DNA of 42,797 bases from an uncultured Oscillospiraceae bacterium (GCA_944386835.1 CALXCQ010000083.1:1-42797), one strand, 5' to 3'. Positions 31,849 to 40,687 are shown, counted from the first letter of the stretch. Made by a program: numbers and translations. The notes: generated from the letters alone by a model not told the origin.

Positions 31849-32595
31849 CTACAGTACCTTTGCCAGGAACTCCTGCAGTCTGGGGTCCTTAGGATGGTCG
31901 AACAGTTCTGAGGGCGTATTCTCCTCCCGGATCATTCCGGCATCCATAAAGACAATCCGGTTGGCTACTTCCCGGGCAAACCCCATTTCATGGGTGACTA
32001 CCACCATGGTCATGCCGTCGTGGGCCAGCTCTTTCATCAGATCCAGAACTTCCCCAACCATTTCTGGGTCCAGGGCAGAAGTGGGCTCATCGAAGAGCAT
32101 AACCTCCGGGTTCATGGCCAATGCCCGAATAATGGCAATCCGCTGCTTCTGGCCACCAGAGAGCATAGCCGGGTAAGTATGCGCCTTGTCAGCCAGACCG
32201 ATTCGGCTGAGTAGCTCCATAGCCTTTTTTTCTGCCTCTGGTTTTCCCATCAGCTTCAACTGTACCGGAGCCATGGTGATGTTCTGCAGTACCGTCTTGT
32301 GGGGGAATAAATTAAAATGCTGAAATACCATCCCCATTCTCCGGCGATGCAAGTTGAGATCTACCTTTTTATCCATCAGGTCTGTGCCTTCAAAGTAGAT
32401 ATGTCCACTGTCAGGCACTTCCAACAGATTCAGGCTCCGCAAAAGGGTGGATTTTCCACTGCCGGACGGGCCAATAATCGCCACTACTTCCCCTTTGGCA
32501 ACCTGTAAATTACAGTGGTCCAGGGCCACCAGGGTCCCTTTGTTATACGTTTTGACCAGCTGCTCCACTGAAATCAGCTTATCGCTTGTCGCCAC
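31849..32595 (-). CDS. Polar amino-acid ABC transporter, ATP-binding protein
   Basis: 248 residues. Walker A is GPSGSGKST, the signature is LSGGQKQR, Walker B is [12 protein letters not shown] and the switch His is in [10 protein letters not shown]: a textbook GlnQ/HisP-type ATPase. It powers uptake by the permease encoded just upstream. Start GTG at 32595 has AAAGGAGA 7 bases before it and lies 17 bases inside the permease gene, so translation is coupled; the longer frame from 32622 lacks a ribosome binding site. The substrate is probably a polar amino acid (Gln, Cys/cystine, Arg or His), which the ATPase does not reveal. One copy plus a single permease suggests homodimers of each. Confidence 0.93.
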   Translation of the reverse strand: MATSDKLISVEQLVKTYNKGTLVALDHCNLQVAKGEVVAIIGPSGSGKSTLLRSLNLLEVPDSGHIYFEGTDLMDKKVDLNLHRRRMGMVFQHFNLFPHKTVLQNITMAPVQLKLMGKPEAEKKAMELLSRIGLADKAHTYPAMLSGGQKQRIAIIRALAMNPEVMLFDEPTSALDPEMVGEVLDLMKELAHDGMTMVVVTHEMGFAREVANRIVFMDAGMIREENTPSELFDHPKDPRLQEFLAKVL

Positions 32596-33316
32596 GGCGC
32601 ATTCTCCTTTCAATGGCCTCAATAGCCTTACTGGCAGGATAATTGATCGCGAAGTAGATCAGAGCTGCCAGCACATAGGGCCCCAGGGTAATCAATGTGG
32701 TAGAGCCTACGGTCTTGGCACCGTACATCAGTTCCGCCATCCCCAGAGTGGAGCAGATAGACGACTCTTTGACCATGGTGACCAGTTCATTGGCCAGGGC
32801 CGGCAAAATATTTTTAATTGCCTGGGGCAGCACCACCAAACGCATGGAAGTCCAGGCGCCCATGCCCAGGCTGCGAGCCGCCTCTGTCTGGCCAGAGTCC
32901 ACTGCCAGAATCCCAGCCCGGAAAATCTCCGCCACATAGGCTGCCGAGTTGAGCGCCAGAGCTACCACGCCAGGGATAAACCGGGTACTATCGATAAAGC
33001 CGAATATGTAAAACTGTGGCAACTGGATGGCGCCAAACAGGCCAAAATAGATCAGAGACAACTGTACCAGTAAAGGGGTAGACCGGAACACAGCAATATA
33101 TGCTCCCGAAACACTTCTGATCAGGCGGTGCTTGCTCAGCCGCATGAGTGCCAGCAAAAGCGCAGGAATAACCGCCAGACCTACGGAGATTACAGAGAGC
33201 AACAGGGTATATTCAATACCTTGGACAAAAAAGGACCCATATTTGGGTAAAAAAGAAAAATTAAAAAACGACGAAGGGGCCATCCCCTCGAAGAGCGAAC
33301 TCCACCACTGGGCCAT
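32579..33316 (-). CDS. Polar amino-acid ABC transporter, permease
   Basis: 245 residues, HisM/GlnP type. About five transmembrane helices are visible ([23 protein letters not shown], then others). The cytoplasmic EAA loop, which docks the ATPase, reads [39 protein letters not shown] near residue 78 is the conserved FRGTPLLVQ-type motif. ATG has AAAGGAAG upstream. The start is 88 bases after the binding-protein stop; the gap holds a stable hairpin. Confidence 0.93.
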   Translation of the reverse strand: MAQWWSSLFEGMAPSSFFNFSFLPKYGSFFVQGIEYTLLLSVISVGLAVIPALLLALMRLSKHRLIRSVSGAYIAVFRSTPLLVQLSLIYFGLFGAIQLPQFYIFGFIDSTRFIPGVVALALNSAAYVAEIFRAGILAVDSGQTEAARSLGMGAWTSMRLVVLPQAIKNILPALANELVTMVKESSICSTLGMAELMYGAKTVGSTTLITLGPYVLAALIYFAINYPASKAIEAIERRMRRGDKR

Positions 33317-33353
33317 AGCTTTCTTCCTTTCTCACACGGTTTTCAGCACACAA

Positions 33354-33382
33354 GCGTGCAAAGCGAAAAGGGCTTTGCACGC
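33354..33382 (-). promoter_or_regulatory. Intercistronic hairpin after the binding-protein gene
   Basis: GCGTGCAAAGC and GCTTTGCACGC form a perfect 11-bp stem with a seven-base loop; only a broken T-run follows. Such hairpins protect the upstream message and lower read-through, giving excess binding protein over permease and ATPase. Confidence 0.6.
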
Positions 33383-33404
33383 TGTGACAGTTCCAGTTTC
33401 CTGA

Positions 33405-34325
33405 TTAGGATTCCAGCGCCTGAGTACTCAGTTCGTTGGCCTCTTCAATATAGGCATCCATTGTGCCGTCTTCCAAAATCGTGGCAATCGTCTTGTTGAT
33501 GGATTCCAGAAGTCCTTTGGGGTCTCCCTTTTTCACTGTGACCCGGTAGGGAGCTGCAACACCCAGATCCACATCCGCTACCACCAGGTCGCTGTTGGAT
33601 TCCGCATACTGCATGGCTACGGCTCCGTCAAGCACAATGGCGTCACACTTGTCGTAAACCAGCTCATTGACCAGATCGTTGACAGAAGACAGGGCCACCA
33701 AATTGGCATCCGTCATATCATTGGTTACAATATCGGCCTTGGTGGTACTCATCTGGGCACCCACCTTCTTGCCGGCGAAGGAATCTAAAGAAGTGTACTG
33801 GTCTGCATTGGCTTTTTTCACCAGAATCATAGGAGGAAAGTCGGTGTAGTAGGGTTCAGAGAAGTCGGCCACCAGTGCCCGCTCTTCGTCTTCTTCCAGA
33901 GCCGCGATCACAGAATCAACTTCCCCTTTATCCAGGGCAATCATCAGGTTTTCGAAACTCATGTTGACAACTTCCAGCTCCACGCCCATATCTTCGGCAA
34001 TCTTCTTGGCCAGAGAAATGTCAATTCCTACATACTCCTGCTCACCTTTGTCATTGATAATAATGAACTCAAAGGGAGGATAGTCGGCGGAAGTTCCCAT
34101 GACAAACTTGGTCAGCTGGGTGTCGCCCGTGGTTGCGTCCTGAGAGTCGGTCTCATCGGCATCCGTCTGCTCTGCAGACTGCGTATCCTGGGTGTCTGTG
34201 CCGGTAGTCTCATCGGTATTTTTATCTGTTGTCTGGGTATCCCCGCTGCCGGCAGGCTCCGCCGTGCAGGCCACCAAACAAAGCATCATGGCGATGCTCA
34301 GTAACAAAGCAATCCATTTTTTCAT
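33405..34325 (-). CDS. Polar amino-acid ABC transporter, substrate-binding lipoprotein
   Basis: 306 residues. A lipoprotein signal (MKKWIALLLSIAMMLCLVAC) ends with LVAC, placing lipidation at Cys20. A Thr/Asp/Gln-rich linker of about 50 residues follows, then a type-II SBP domain (SBP_bac_3): FVMGTSADYPPFEF, EYVGIDISLAKKIAEDMG and the EDEERALVADFSEPYY turn are hallmarks. It is anchored outside the membrane and delivers an amino acid to the permease. The ligand site lacks an obvious Arg signature for one amino acid, so specificity is open. The gene is first in the operon behind a consensus promoter. Confidence 0.93.
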   Translation of the reverse strand: MKKWIALLLSIAMMLCLVACTAEPAGSGDTQTTDKNTDETTGTDTQDTQSAEQTDADETDSQDATTGDTQLTKFVMGTSADYPPFEFIIINDKGEQEYVGIDISLAKKIAEDMGVELEVVNMSFENLMIALDKGEVDSVIAALEEDEERALVADFSEPYYTDFPPMILVKKANADQYTSLDSFAGKKVGAQMSTTKADIVTNDMTDANLVALSSVNDLVNELVYDKCDAIVLDGAVAMQYAESNSDLVVADVDLGVAAPYRVTVKKGDPKGLLESINKTIATILEDGTMDAYIEEANELSTQALES

Positions 34326-34378
34326 TTTGATACTCTCCTCACTTACGCCCTGAGTGGCGTCTGTTTCTTACGCTACGG

Positions 34379-34407
34379 ATTATAGCTCGATATTTATTCA
34401 TTGTCAA
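34379..34407 (-). promoter_or_regulatory. Consensus sigma-A promoter of the amino-acid ABC operon
   Basis: TTGACA (34407-34402), exactly 17 bases, TATAAT (34384-34379) on the minus strand. The start site would be near 34372, leaving about 46 bases of leader. Confidence 0.93.
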
Positions 34408-34408
34408 C

Positions 34409-34428
34409 GATTATTTATACTAATAATC
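34409..34428. promoter_or_regulatory. Palindrome just upstream of the ABC promoter, candidate operator
   Basis: GATTATTTATACTAATAATC: perfect 7-bp arms with a six-base centre, immediately upstream of the -35. It could bind an amino-acid-responsive regulator. I cannot assign it to a known consensus; it does not fit CodY well. Confidence 0.45.
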
Positions 34429-34479
34429 CGAAAAAAATGCACAAATATTCATGCAGTTTTCTCTATTTTTTGTTTCCTA

Positions 34480-34508
34480 TTGCTTTTTCCTCTTTCTGAA
34501 ACTATAAT
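34480..34508 (+). promoter_or_regulatory. Sigma-A promoter of alr
   Basis: TTGCTT (34480-34485), 17-base spacer, TATAAT (34503-34508). The gene start follows 35 bases later. Confidence 0.75.
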
Positions 34509-34542
34509 GTTTTTATCGCAAAACGCAGGAGGAATCTGGTCA

Positions 34543-35664
34543 ATGGAGGCAAAATTGTATAATTCCGCCGTATATGTGAATATGGCGGATTTGAAAATGA
34601 ATATTCACTCAATTATACATTCACTTCCCAACTGTGTGGAATGTATTCCTGTCTTAAAAGGTAACGCCTACGGCTTGGGGCTTGTTCCCATCGCCAAAGC
34701 AATCTCCAGTTTTCCAGAAATCACGACCATCGCTTTGGCCCAGGTTTCCGAGGCGCTGCTTCTCCGCCAGAATCAGATAACGCAGGAATTGCTGATTCTG
34801 GGAAGCATGCCCTCCGCCCATATTCCCGAAGCCGTAGCCAACGATCTCACAATTACGGTGGGCAGGCCGGGGATGCTGCCGCAAATTCAGGCCAGCGCCA
34901 AAGCCCTTGGCCGGCAGGCCCGCATTCAGTTAAAATTGGATACGGGTCTGCATCGGATCGGCTTTTGTCCCGGTCCGGATCTGGACGTCTGGATTCAGGA
35001 GTTCCGCCAATGCGGCCCGGAAGTTCGGCTTACCGGTGTTTTCTCCCAGTTTACCGATGCGGAAACCGTTGGTTCCCCTTTTTGTCAGGACCAATATGCC
35101 CTGTTTCTCCAGGGGATAGAACAATTGCAAAAAGCAGGAATCAATCCTCCCTGCAAACATGTCTGTAACAGCGCCGCCAGTGAATGGCTCCAGCCTCTGC
35201 CCGGGGACGCCGTGCGAGTGGGCCGCCGGCTCTTTATGGACAGTCAGAACGCACCCCTGGGCAATATCCGGGAAGTAGCCTCCTGGCGGACTACTATCAC
35301 CTGCCTGCACCATCTCCATGCCGGCGACACGGTGGGCTATGGCAGACACATCGCCATCACCCGGGACACAACGGTAGCCACTTTGGCGGTAGGCTATGGG
35401 GACGGACTCAACATACAGGTGGCCAACCGGCAGGGCCCGGTTCTTGTGGGGGGCCGCAGAGCCCCACTTCTGGGTACCTGCATGGACCAGTGCTTTGTGG
35501 ATGTCACCGGAATTGACTGCCAAGTGGACGACGAAGTGACTTTCTTCGGCTATGACCGGGACGGAAATTTCCTGTCCTCTCAGGAGGTTGCCGCGCTGGC
35601 AAACGACGAGGGATGTGGTCTGACGCAAGCTCTGACTGACCGGGTGGCAAGAATCTATCTGTAA
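34543..35664 (+). CDS. alr: Alanine racemase
   Basis: 373 residues. The PLP-binding Lys is in VLKGNAYGLG (usual form VxKANAYGHG) near residue 39, and the second catalytic base Tyr is in LAVGYGDGL near 284. MDQCFVDVT matches the conserved MDQ motif, and LDTGLHRIGF the conserved region around the substrate Arg. It converts L- to D-alanine for the wall. ATG at 34543 has GCAGGAGGAA 10 bases upstream; the frame extends to 34354 but the promoter lies within that part, ruling out the longer start. Deviations from the consensus at the Lys motif (G for A, L for H) suggest a divergent paralogue; a catabolic or second racemase, or a serine/other amino-acid racemase of the same fold, is possible. Confidence 0.88.
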   Translation: MEAKLYNSAVYVNMADLKMNIHSIIHSLPNCVECIPVLKGNAYGLGLVPIAKAISSFPEITTIALAQVSEALLLRQNQITQELLILGSMPSAHIPEAVANDLTITVGRPGMLPQIQASAKALGRQARIQLKLDTGLHRIGFCPGPDLDVWIQEFRQCGPEVRLTGVFSQFTDAETVGSPFCQDQYALFLQGIEQLQKAGINPPCKHVCNSAASEWLQPLPGDAVRVGRRLFMDSQNAPLGNIREVASWRTTITCLHHLHAGDTVGYGRHIAITRDTTVATLAVGYGDGLNIQVANRQGPVLVGGRRAPLLGTCMDQCFVDVTGIDCQVDDEVTFFGYDRDGNFLSSQEVAALANDEGCGLTQALTDRVARIYL

Positions 35665-35996
35665 TACCGATACCGGATAGGACGAAAAGGCGCCCGCAGC
35701 CATCCCGGCGTGCTCTTGCCTCCGGGTAAGATAGCCAGACAACCTTCGGGCCTCCTCGCGTACCCGGGTGGCAGGCCGGACAGCCTTTGGCCCCTTTCCC
35801 GTATCCGGTGGCAGGCCAGACGACTTTCAGATCTTCTCCCCTGTCCAGGTCACAAGCCAAGCGACCTTCAGGTCTTCTGCCCTATCCGGATAACACGGGC
35901 AGCCGGCCTTCGGGCCCGCTTCTGGCTCCGGGCCCTACGGCTGCATCCCCCGGAATTTCCCCTGCCTCCGGTTGCGCTGTGCCCAAAACTTTTCTC
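35665..35996. other. Convergent spacer with 41-bp repeats
   Basis: No gene. It is occupied mainly by the tandem array at 35721-35927. I see no terminator for alr before the array. Confidence 0.55.
35721..35927. repeat. 41/42-bp imperfect tandem array, five copies
   Basis: Units begin at 35721, 35763, 35804, 35845 and 35886; each starts with CCGG-like bases, has GCCAGAC/GCCAAGC in the middle and ends with TTC-rich sequence before CCCTAT/CCCGTA. Lengths are 42, 41, 41, 41 and 42. Copies are well diverged, so the array is old. A partial sixth copy may follow at 35928. Confidence 0.8.
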
Positions 35997-36034
35997 AAAA
36001 AACCGGCAGACCACTTTCGGTGGCCTGCCGGTTT
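35997..36034 (-). terminator. Rho-independent terminator of the EF-G-like gene
   Basis: AACCGGCAG/CTGCCGGTT with an inner CCAC/GTGG stem; on the minus strand TTTTTT follows. It lies 27 bases after the stop. Confidence 0.9.
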
Positions 36035-36040
36035 CCATTT

Positions 36041-36078
36041 CCTTATTCTGCTTATTCTGCTTATTCTGCTTCTTCTGC
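36041..36078 (-). repeat. 9-bp tandem repeat over the stop codon of the EF-G-like gene
   Basis: On the minus strand GCAGAATAA occurs three times in tandem, preceded by the related GCAGAAGAA. Each copy encodes Ala-Glu-stop in frame, so the gene ends with three successive in-frame TAA codons. The protein tail (KKAEEAE) is made by the same repeat. Confidence 0.85.
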
Positions 36079-38124
36079 CTTCTTGGCTTCTTCAATAATT
36101 TTCGCCTGGTTAATCTGCGGCACTTCTTCATACCGCTCAAATTGCATGGTATAGCTGCCACGACCCTGGGTCATGGAGCGCAGATCAATGGCGTAGGAAG
36201 ACATTTCGCCCAGAGGCACTTCCGCCTCTACTACTTGCAGGCCGTCGCCCACCGGGTTCATGCCCATGACTCTGCCACGGCGCTTATTCAGATCGCCGAT
36301 AATGTCGCCCATGTTGCTGTCGGGTACGGTGACTTTCAGGCTGTAAATTGGCTCCAGAAGGGTGGGTGCCGCTGTGGGCAGGCCCTCTTTGTAGGCAATT
36401 CCCGCTGCCGTCTGGAAGGCCATATCGGAAGAGTCAACCGGGTGATAGGAACCGAAGTACAAGGTAGCCTTCAGGAACACCACCGGATATCCTGCCAAAA
36501 CGCCTTTGCCAATACAGTTACGCAGGCCCTTTTCTACGGACGGAATGAAGTTCTTGGGTACGCAGCCACCGACGGTCTCATCCACAAAGATCATATCCTC
36601 TGTCTCGCTCTGGGGCTCAAACCGAATATACACATCGCCAAACTGGCCGTGACCACCGGACTGCTTTTTATGCCGGCCGTGGACTTCCACTTTCTTCTTA
36701 ATGGTCTCCCGGTAAGCAATTTTAGCAGGCTTTAAGTCCACTTCCACCTTAAATTTATTTTTCAGCTTGGAAGTAATCACACCCAAATGAATGTCGCCCA
36801 CGCCGGAAATCAGCAGTTCCTTGGTCTCCGTATTGGTTCCGTACGTGAAGGAGGCATCTTCTTCATTGAGCTTTACCAAACCAGCCGCCACTTTGTCTTC
36901 CTGGCCCTTCACCTTGGCATAGATGGCCTGGGTGTAGTAGGGCTCGTCATAGACAATCGGTGCAATGGTTACCGTCTTGCCGGCAAGGCCCAGGGTGTCG
37001 CCGGTCTTCACCGAGTTGAGCTTGGTGAAAACGCCAATATCGCCACACTCCACTACGCTGGTCTTGGTGTTGTTCTTGCCCTTGGGGAAGAACATATTGC
37101 CCAACTTTTCCGAATCGCCGGTCCGCACATTGACTGCCGGCATGGTATCTGTGATTTTGCCGGAAAATACTTTGAAGTAGGAGTTCTTACCAAACTGGTC
37201 GTTAATGGTCTTAAAGACAAAGGCCATGGGACTTCCATCGGGATCCAGCTTGACTTCGGTCTCTTCGCCATCTGCATTGACCGCCACCATGGGCTTGCCC
37301 TCCAGAGGATTGGGCGCATAGGAAATCAGGTTCTCAATGAGAATCATGGTGCCAAGGCCCGTCATGGCACAGCCACAGAACACCGGGCAAACAACTCTCT
37401 GCCGCAGGCCCTCTTTTACGCCGGCCTGTAATTCTTCCAGGGTAAACTCTTCGCCGCCAAAGTATTTTTCCATCAGTTCTTCACTGGTCTCTGCCACGGC
37501 TTCGTTGAGCATTTCCCGGTACTCTTCAATCTTTTCCTGAGCGCTTGCCGGCAGGTCCATTTTGCTGCCGTCCGCCTTATAGGCGCTCTGGGTCAGAAGG
37601 TCTACCACGCCCACCGCTTTCTCCCCTTCCAGAATGGGGAACGTGAAGGGAATCACAGCCGTACCGAACTGGCTGCGCAAAGCATCCACTACTGCAAAAT
37701 AGTTGGCATGCTCTTCGTCCAGTTTGGATACATAAAACATAGCCGGAAGTTCTGCTTTTTTCAGATAGGTCCAGCCCTTTTCTGTGCCAACGCCGATACC
37801 GCCCTTGGCAGACAGGCAAATAATACCTGCATCCACAACCCGCAGAGACTGAACGATCTCACCGGCAAAGTCAAAATAGCCGGGGTTGTCCAGCACGTTG
37901 ATTTTACACTTCTTATATTCTACAGGGATAATGGATGTGGAAATGGAATATCCCCGCTTAATCTCTTCTGCGTCAAAGTCGCTGACAGTGTTACCGTCCA
38001 CATTTTTTCCAAGCCGGTCCGTGCCCTTTGTCAAAAAGAGCATACTCTCGGCCAGCGCAGTTTTGCCGTCGCCGCCGTGGCCCAGTAAGCAGATATTCCG
38101 AATATCCTTGGCAGTATAGCTCAT
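36061..38124 (-). CDS. Elongation factor G-like GTPase (EF-G paralogue)
   Basis: 687 residues. The GTPase domain has G1 GHGGDGKT near residue 14 (standard EF-G: AHIDAGKTT), G3 DNPGYFDF (standard DTPGHVDF) and G4 SKLDEE (standard NKMD). Domain II follows, then domain IV with KKQSGGHGQFGDV near 500 and domain V ending LRSMTQGRGSYTMQFERYEEVP. These changes mark the EF-G-like/FusA2 group found in Clostridia and others, not the housekeeping EF-G; its role on the ribosome is not settled. ATG at 38124 has AAAGGAG upstream; the extra 15 codons to 38169 are untranslated leader. It has its own promoter 100 bases upstream. A terminator follows. Confidence 0.9.
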   Translation of the reverse strand: MSYTAKDIRNICLLGHGGDGKTALAESMLFLTKGTDRLGKNVDGNTVSDFDAEEIKRGYSISTSIIPVEYKKCKINVLDNPGYFDFAGEIVQSLRVVDAGIICLSAKGGIGVGTEKGWTYLKKAELPAMFYVSKLDEEHANYFAVVDALRSQFGTAVIPFTFPILEGEKAVGVVDLLTQSAYKADGSKMDLPASAQEKIEEYREMLNEAVAETSEELMEKYFGGEEFTLEELQAGVKEGLRQRVVCPVFCGCAMTGLGTMILIENLISYAPNPLEGKPMVAVNADGEETEVKLDPDGSPMAFVFKTINDQFGKNSYFKVFSGKITDTMPAVNVRTGDSEKLGNMFFPKGKNNTKTSVVECGDIGVFTKLNSVKTGDTLGLAGKTVTIAPIVYDEPYYTQAIYAKVKGQEDKVAAGLVKLNEEDASFTYGTNTETKELLISGVGDIHLGVITSKLKNKFKVEVDLKPAKIAYRETIKKKVEVHGRHKKQSGGHGQFGDVYIRFEPQSETEDMIFVDETVGGCVPKNFIPSVEKGLRNCIGKGVLAGYPVVFLKATLYFGSYHPVDSSDMAFQTAAGIAYKEGLPTAAPTLLEPIYSLKVTVPDSNMGDIIGDLNKRRGRVMGMNPVGDGLQVVEAEVPLGEMSSYAIDLRSMTQGRGSYTMQFERYEEVPQINQAKIIEEAKKAEEAE

Positions 38125-38223
38125 GTTATGTTTTTCTCCTTTCCTTGCAATATTCCCCAGGCGCTCCATAAGGCCCAGGGAATATTTCCACGATGCACTT
38201 CAAATCATCGCCCATTAGATATC

Positions 38224-38252
38224 ATTATAAATAAATTTGCAAGTAATTTCAA
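38224..38252 (-). promoter_or_regulatory. Sigma-A promoter of the EF-G-like gene
   Basis: TTGAAA (38252-38247), 17-base spacer, TATAAT (38229-38224) on the minus strand, within an unusually AT-rich 150 bases. Confidence 0.75.
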
Positions 38253-38330
38253 TGCAAATTTTGTAAGTTTTGCGAATAGCTTGCATTTTATGCAAAGTGC
38301 TTTTTTTCAAAAAAAGAAATTATGCAATTT
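38236..38330. promoter_or_regulatory. Cluster of TTTGCA/TGCAAA inverted repeats
   Basis: TTTGCA (38236-38241) faces TGCAAA (38253-38258); TTGCAT-TTT-ATGCAA is a perfect palindrome at 38281-38295; further TGCAA/TTGC arms lie near 38323-38332. A CTTTTTTTCAAAAAAAG palindrome lies at about 38300-38316. The first pair overlaps the promoter. They may be operator sites of an unknown regulator. Confidence 0.4.
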
Positions 38331-38345
38331 GCTCGAATGCTCCCG

Positions 38346-40679
38346 CTAGGCTTTTACCCATCGGGTCAGAAGCCAGACAGGCAGAAGCCAGAGCAAACTG
38401 TACACCATGGCATTGAGGCCACAAGCCGTGGCTGTAGCACCCAAATAGGTGAGAAATGCCATCATCCCCAGCCCCAGGATTCCGCTGGCCACACACAAAA
38501 TGGTCCCCAGCCAGGCCACCGTCCACAGCGTGCGGCTCCCCAAAATCACTTCCCCATAGGCCGGGAAGGTGTCCCGGCTCAAAATGGCTCCTACCGGCAT
38601 GTCCTCCGTCGGCTGCCACTGAGAAAGCCGGCTTCTCTCCTCTACCGGCGGATACTCCAGCCGGTTCGTGGGCACCTGATACTTTTTGTGAATGAGAGAT
38701 GGGGTGATCATAAAGTCCCGCAGCGCCAAAAGAAACGTCAGTTTCCGGCTTCGGCCAAGGGCCGCCAGCGCATTTTTGGCCCCGCCAGACATTCCGTAGT
38801 GAATGGCAAATACCCCTGCCAGTTCTCCGTTAATGGATAAATAGACCGCCTGTTTCACTTTGGTGCCTTCCGGCATATGGACGCCCATCAGCTGCATAAA
38901 CCCCAAAGAGCCCACCAGCACTACATCTGCCTGAATCTCCGCGCCCAGGCCGCCTGACTCATAGCGGCGGAACTGATCCACCGTATAGTGTCTTCCGTTC
39001 TGATCCTCCATCAGCTGTTGGAAAAGGGGCAAATAGCTGCCACCGCCCTGGGTAATCACCGCTGTGGCATAGCCTACCGCCTGGCTGACGTTGTAATCGC
39101 CAAAAATTTTCATCCCGCTCATGGACAGATTGCCCGAGGGGAACAGATCTCCATCTGCCAGCACAACGGCATCCCCTTTGTGCAAGGTCTTTGTCCCCTG
39201 CCAGCCGCATAAAATGGCTCCTGAGCGATATAGCCGCCTGGCAAGCAGGGCAAAGGGTCGTGCGTAGACCAGCCCCCCCGCCACCGGGAGACTTCCGCAA
39301 AGCGTCGCCGCCCATGCCCACAAAAAGGAGTTGCCCGTTTTCTGCCACACCCATAACGCCAGAACCAGGCTGATCACGATGGCAAACGGCGCATAGATTC
39401 CCATGGCCCGCTCCGCCACATCCGGGCCCAAAAGCCCCGGTAGCGCGGTATCCTTTTCCCTGGGTGTTCGGAGCAGACAAGTAAAACCGCTATATCCTTT
39501 TTCCTGTGCGCATACCCCCACAGGTTCCTGTACCGTTTGCAGAGCCTTCAGGCTCAGGCGCCGTCCGATCCGCCGGTATTCCCGGCTCCAAAGACACAGC
39601 CACAGCCCCAGACAGCCGACCACACAAAACGGCAGCTGCCCGGACTTGACTGTGACCGCACCATGGACACCCATGACCGCAGCCGCGCACAAAACCAAGC
39701 CGTCCAGATTGAGACGCAAATGCAGAAACTGACGCAGTCCTGCCAGAAGCACCTCCGGCGCCAGCACGGCAGCGAGCAACAAAAGGGCAAGCTGCACCAT
39801 GGAGCCAAGCGGCCCCTGAAGCGCTGCAACTCCAAACTTCCAATGGGTCTGTCCCAGAATCATACCCACCACTGCCAACACGCACACCAGAGCCAAAAGC
39901 CCGATCCGCAGCCGCACAAACGGCAGCGCCGTTCCCGCCTCTGCGTAGGCCTGCGCCAGCGTGGGAAGCTCCTTCGGGGCCTTGGTCTGAGAAGGCGCCT
40001 TTTGGGCGTTCCTGGTCTGATCCGGCAACTGCTTTGGCGTTTTCTCCCGCTTTTTTGTTCCCGCCGGTTGGTCCTGTTGTCCTGGCGCACGAAGCGGGCG
40101 GTTACGCTCTTGCGCCCGGAATGGCGTCCCCTTCTTCCGTACCCCTTGAAAATCGGCGTTTCTTTTCTGGCTCTCCGATTCCCAGGTCCAGATTTTTACA
40201 TCCGCCTGTGTTTCCCCTTCCGGTGTATCTTCGCCGCCGGTCGCACCTGGTTCCCCATCGGAAGCGCCTGACGCCCCTTCCTCCCGGGCTGTTTTCTCTG
40301 TCCGGTCCTGGCGGCGAACAGGATGTACCCCGCTGACAGGCGCCGGATGTTCTCCTTCTTGCCGGCTCTCTTCCTGCCGTTTTTTTGGTTGCGGCTCTTT
40401 GGCTTTCTCTACCGGTTCCGCTCCCGTCTGCCTTTCTTCCTGTCTGGCAGTTTCCGGCATCACCAGATCGGAATGTAACTGGATGATCGGGGCCTGAGAG
40501 CCAGGTGTGCTGACCTGTGACGGATTTTCCTCTGAAGAGGGCTCTGCCTCCCGCTTGCTCCAACCGCCAAATTCCCGCATGATCTCCTCTAAGGAAAAAG
40601 TCTCTTCCTGACTTTCGGTGCCTGGATCTGCCGGCGCAGGATTCGTCCTTTTTTCCCGTTCACGGGGATGTTCGCTCAT
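38346..40679 (-). CDS. P1B-type ATPase-like membrane protein lacking the catalytic Asp (pseudo-P-type ATPase)
   Basis: 777 residues. Residues 1-245 are disordered (Glu/Pro/Gln/Lys-rich). The rest follows the P1B-ATPase plan: paired helices at about 257-313 and 326-364, an actuator-like stretch (370-425), helices at about 428-471, then ARRLYRSGAILCGWQG, which matches the post-CPx helix. At the phosphorylation loop the protein reads VVLADGDLFPSG where V-V-F-D-K-T-G-T-L-T is expected, so Ala508 replaces the Asp. The nucleotide domain survives in outline (RRYESGGLGAEIQADVVLVGSLGFM, AVYLSINGELAGVFAIHYG), but the D-P and TGD motifs are lost. Two helices end the protein. It lies 8 bases after rlmB. 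A regulatory or scaffold role is inferred; no transport activity is expected. Confidence 0.7.
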   Translation of the reverse strand: MSEHPREREKRTNPAPADPGTESQEETFSLEEIMREFGGWSKREAEPSSEENPSQVSTPGSQAPIIQLHSDLVMPETARQEERQTGAEPVEKAKEPQPKKRQEESRQEGEHPAPVSGVHPVRRQDRTEKTAREEGASGASDGEPGATGGEDTPEGETQADVKIWTWESESQKRNADFQGVRKKGTPFRAQERNRPLRAPGQQDQPAGTKKREKTPKQLPDQTRNAQKAPSQTKAPKELPTLAQAYAEAGTALPFVRLRIGLLALVCVLAVVGMILGQTHWKFGVAALQGPLGSMVQLALLLLAAVLAPEVLLAGLRQFLHLRLNLDGLVLCAAAVMGVHGAVTVKSGQLPFCVVGCLGLWLCLWSREYRRIGRRLSLKALQTVQEPVGVCAQEKGYSGFTCLLRTPREKDTALPGLLGPDVAERAMGIYAPFAIVISLVLALWVWQKTGNSFLWAWAATLCGSLPVAGGLVYARPFALLARRLYRSGAILCGWQGTKTLHKGDAVVLADGDLFPSGNLSMSGMKIFGDYNVSQAVGYATAVITQGGGSYLPLFQQLMEDQNGRHYTVDQFRRYESGGLGAEIQADVVLVGSLGFMQLMGVHMPEGTKVKQAVYLSINGELAGVFAIHYGMSGGAKNALAALGRSRKLTFLLALRDFMITPSLIHKKYQVPTNRLEYPPVEERSRLSQWQPTEDMPVGAILSRDTFPAYGEVILGSRTLWTVAWLGTILCVASGILGLGMMAFLTYLGATATACGLNAMVYSLLWLLPVWLLTRWVKA

Positions 40680-40687
40680 GACCTCAC

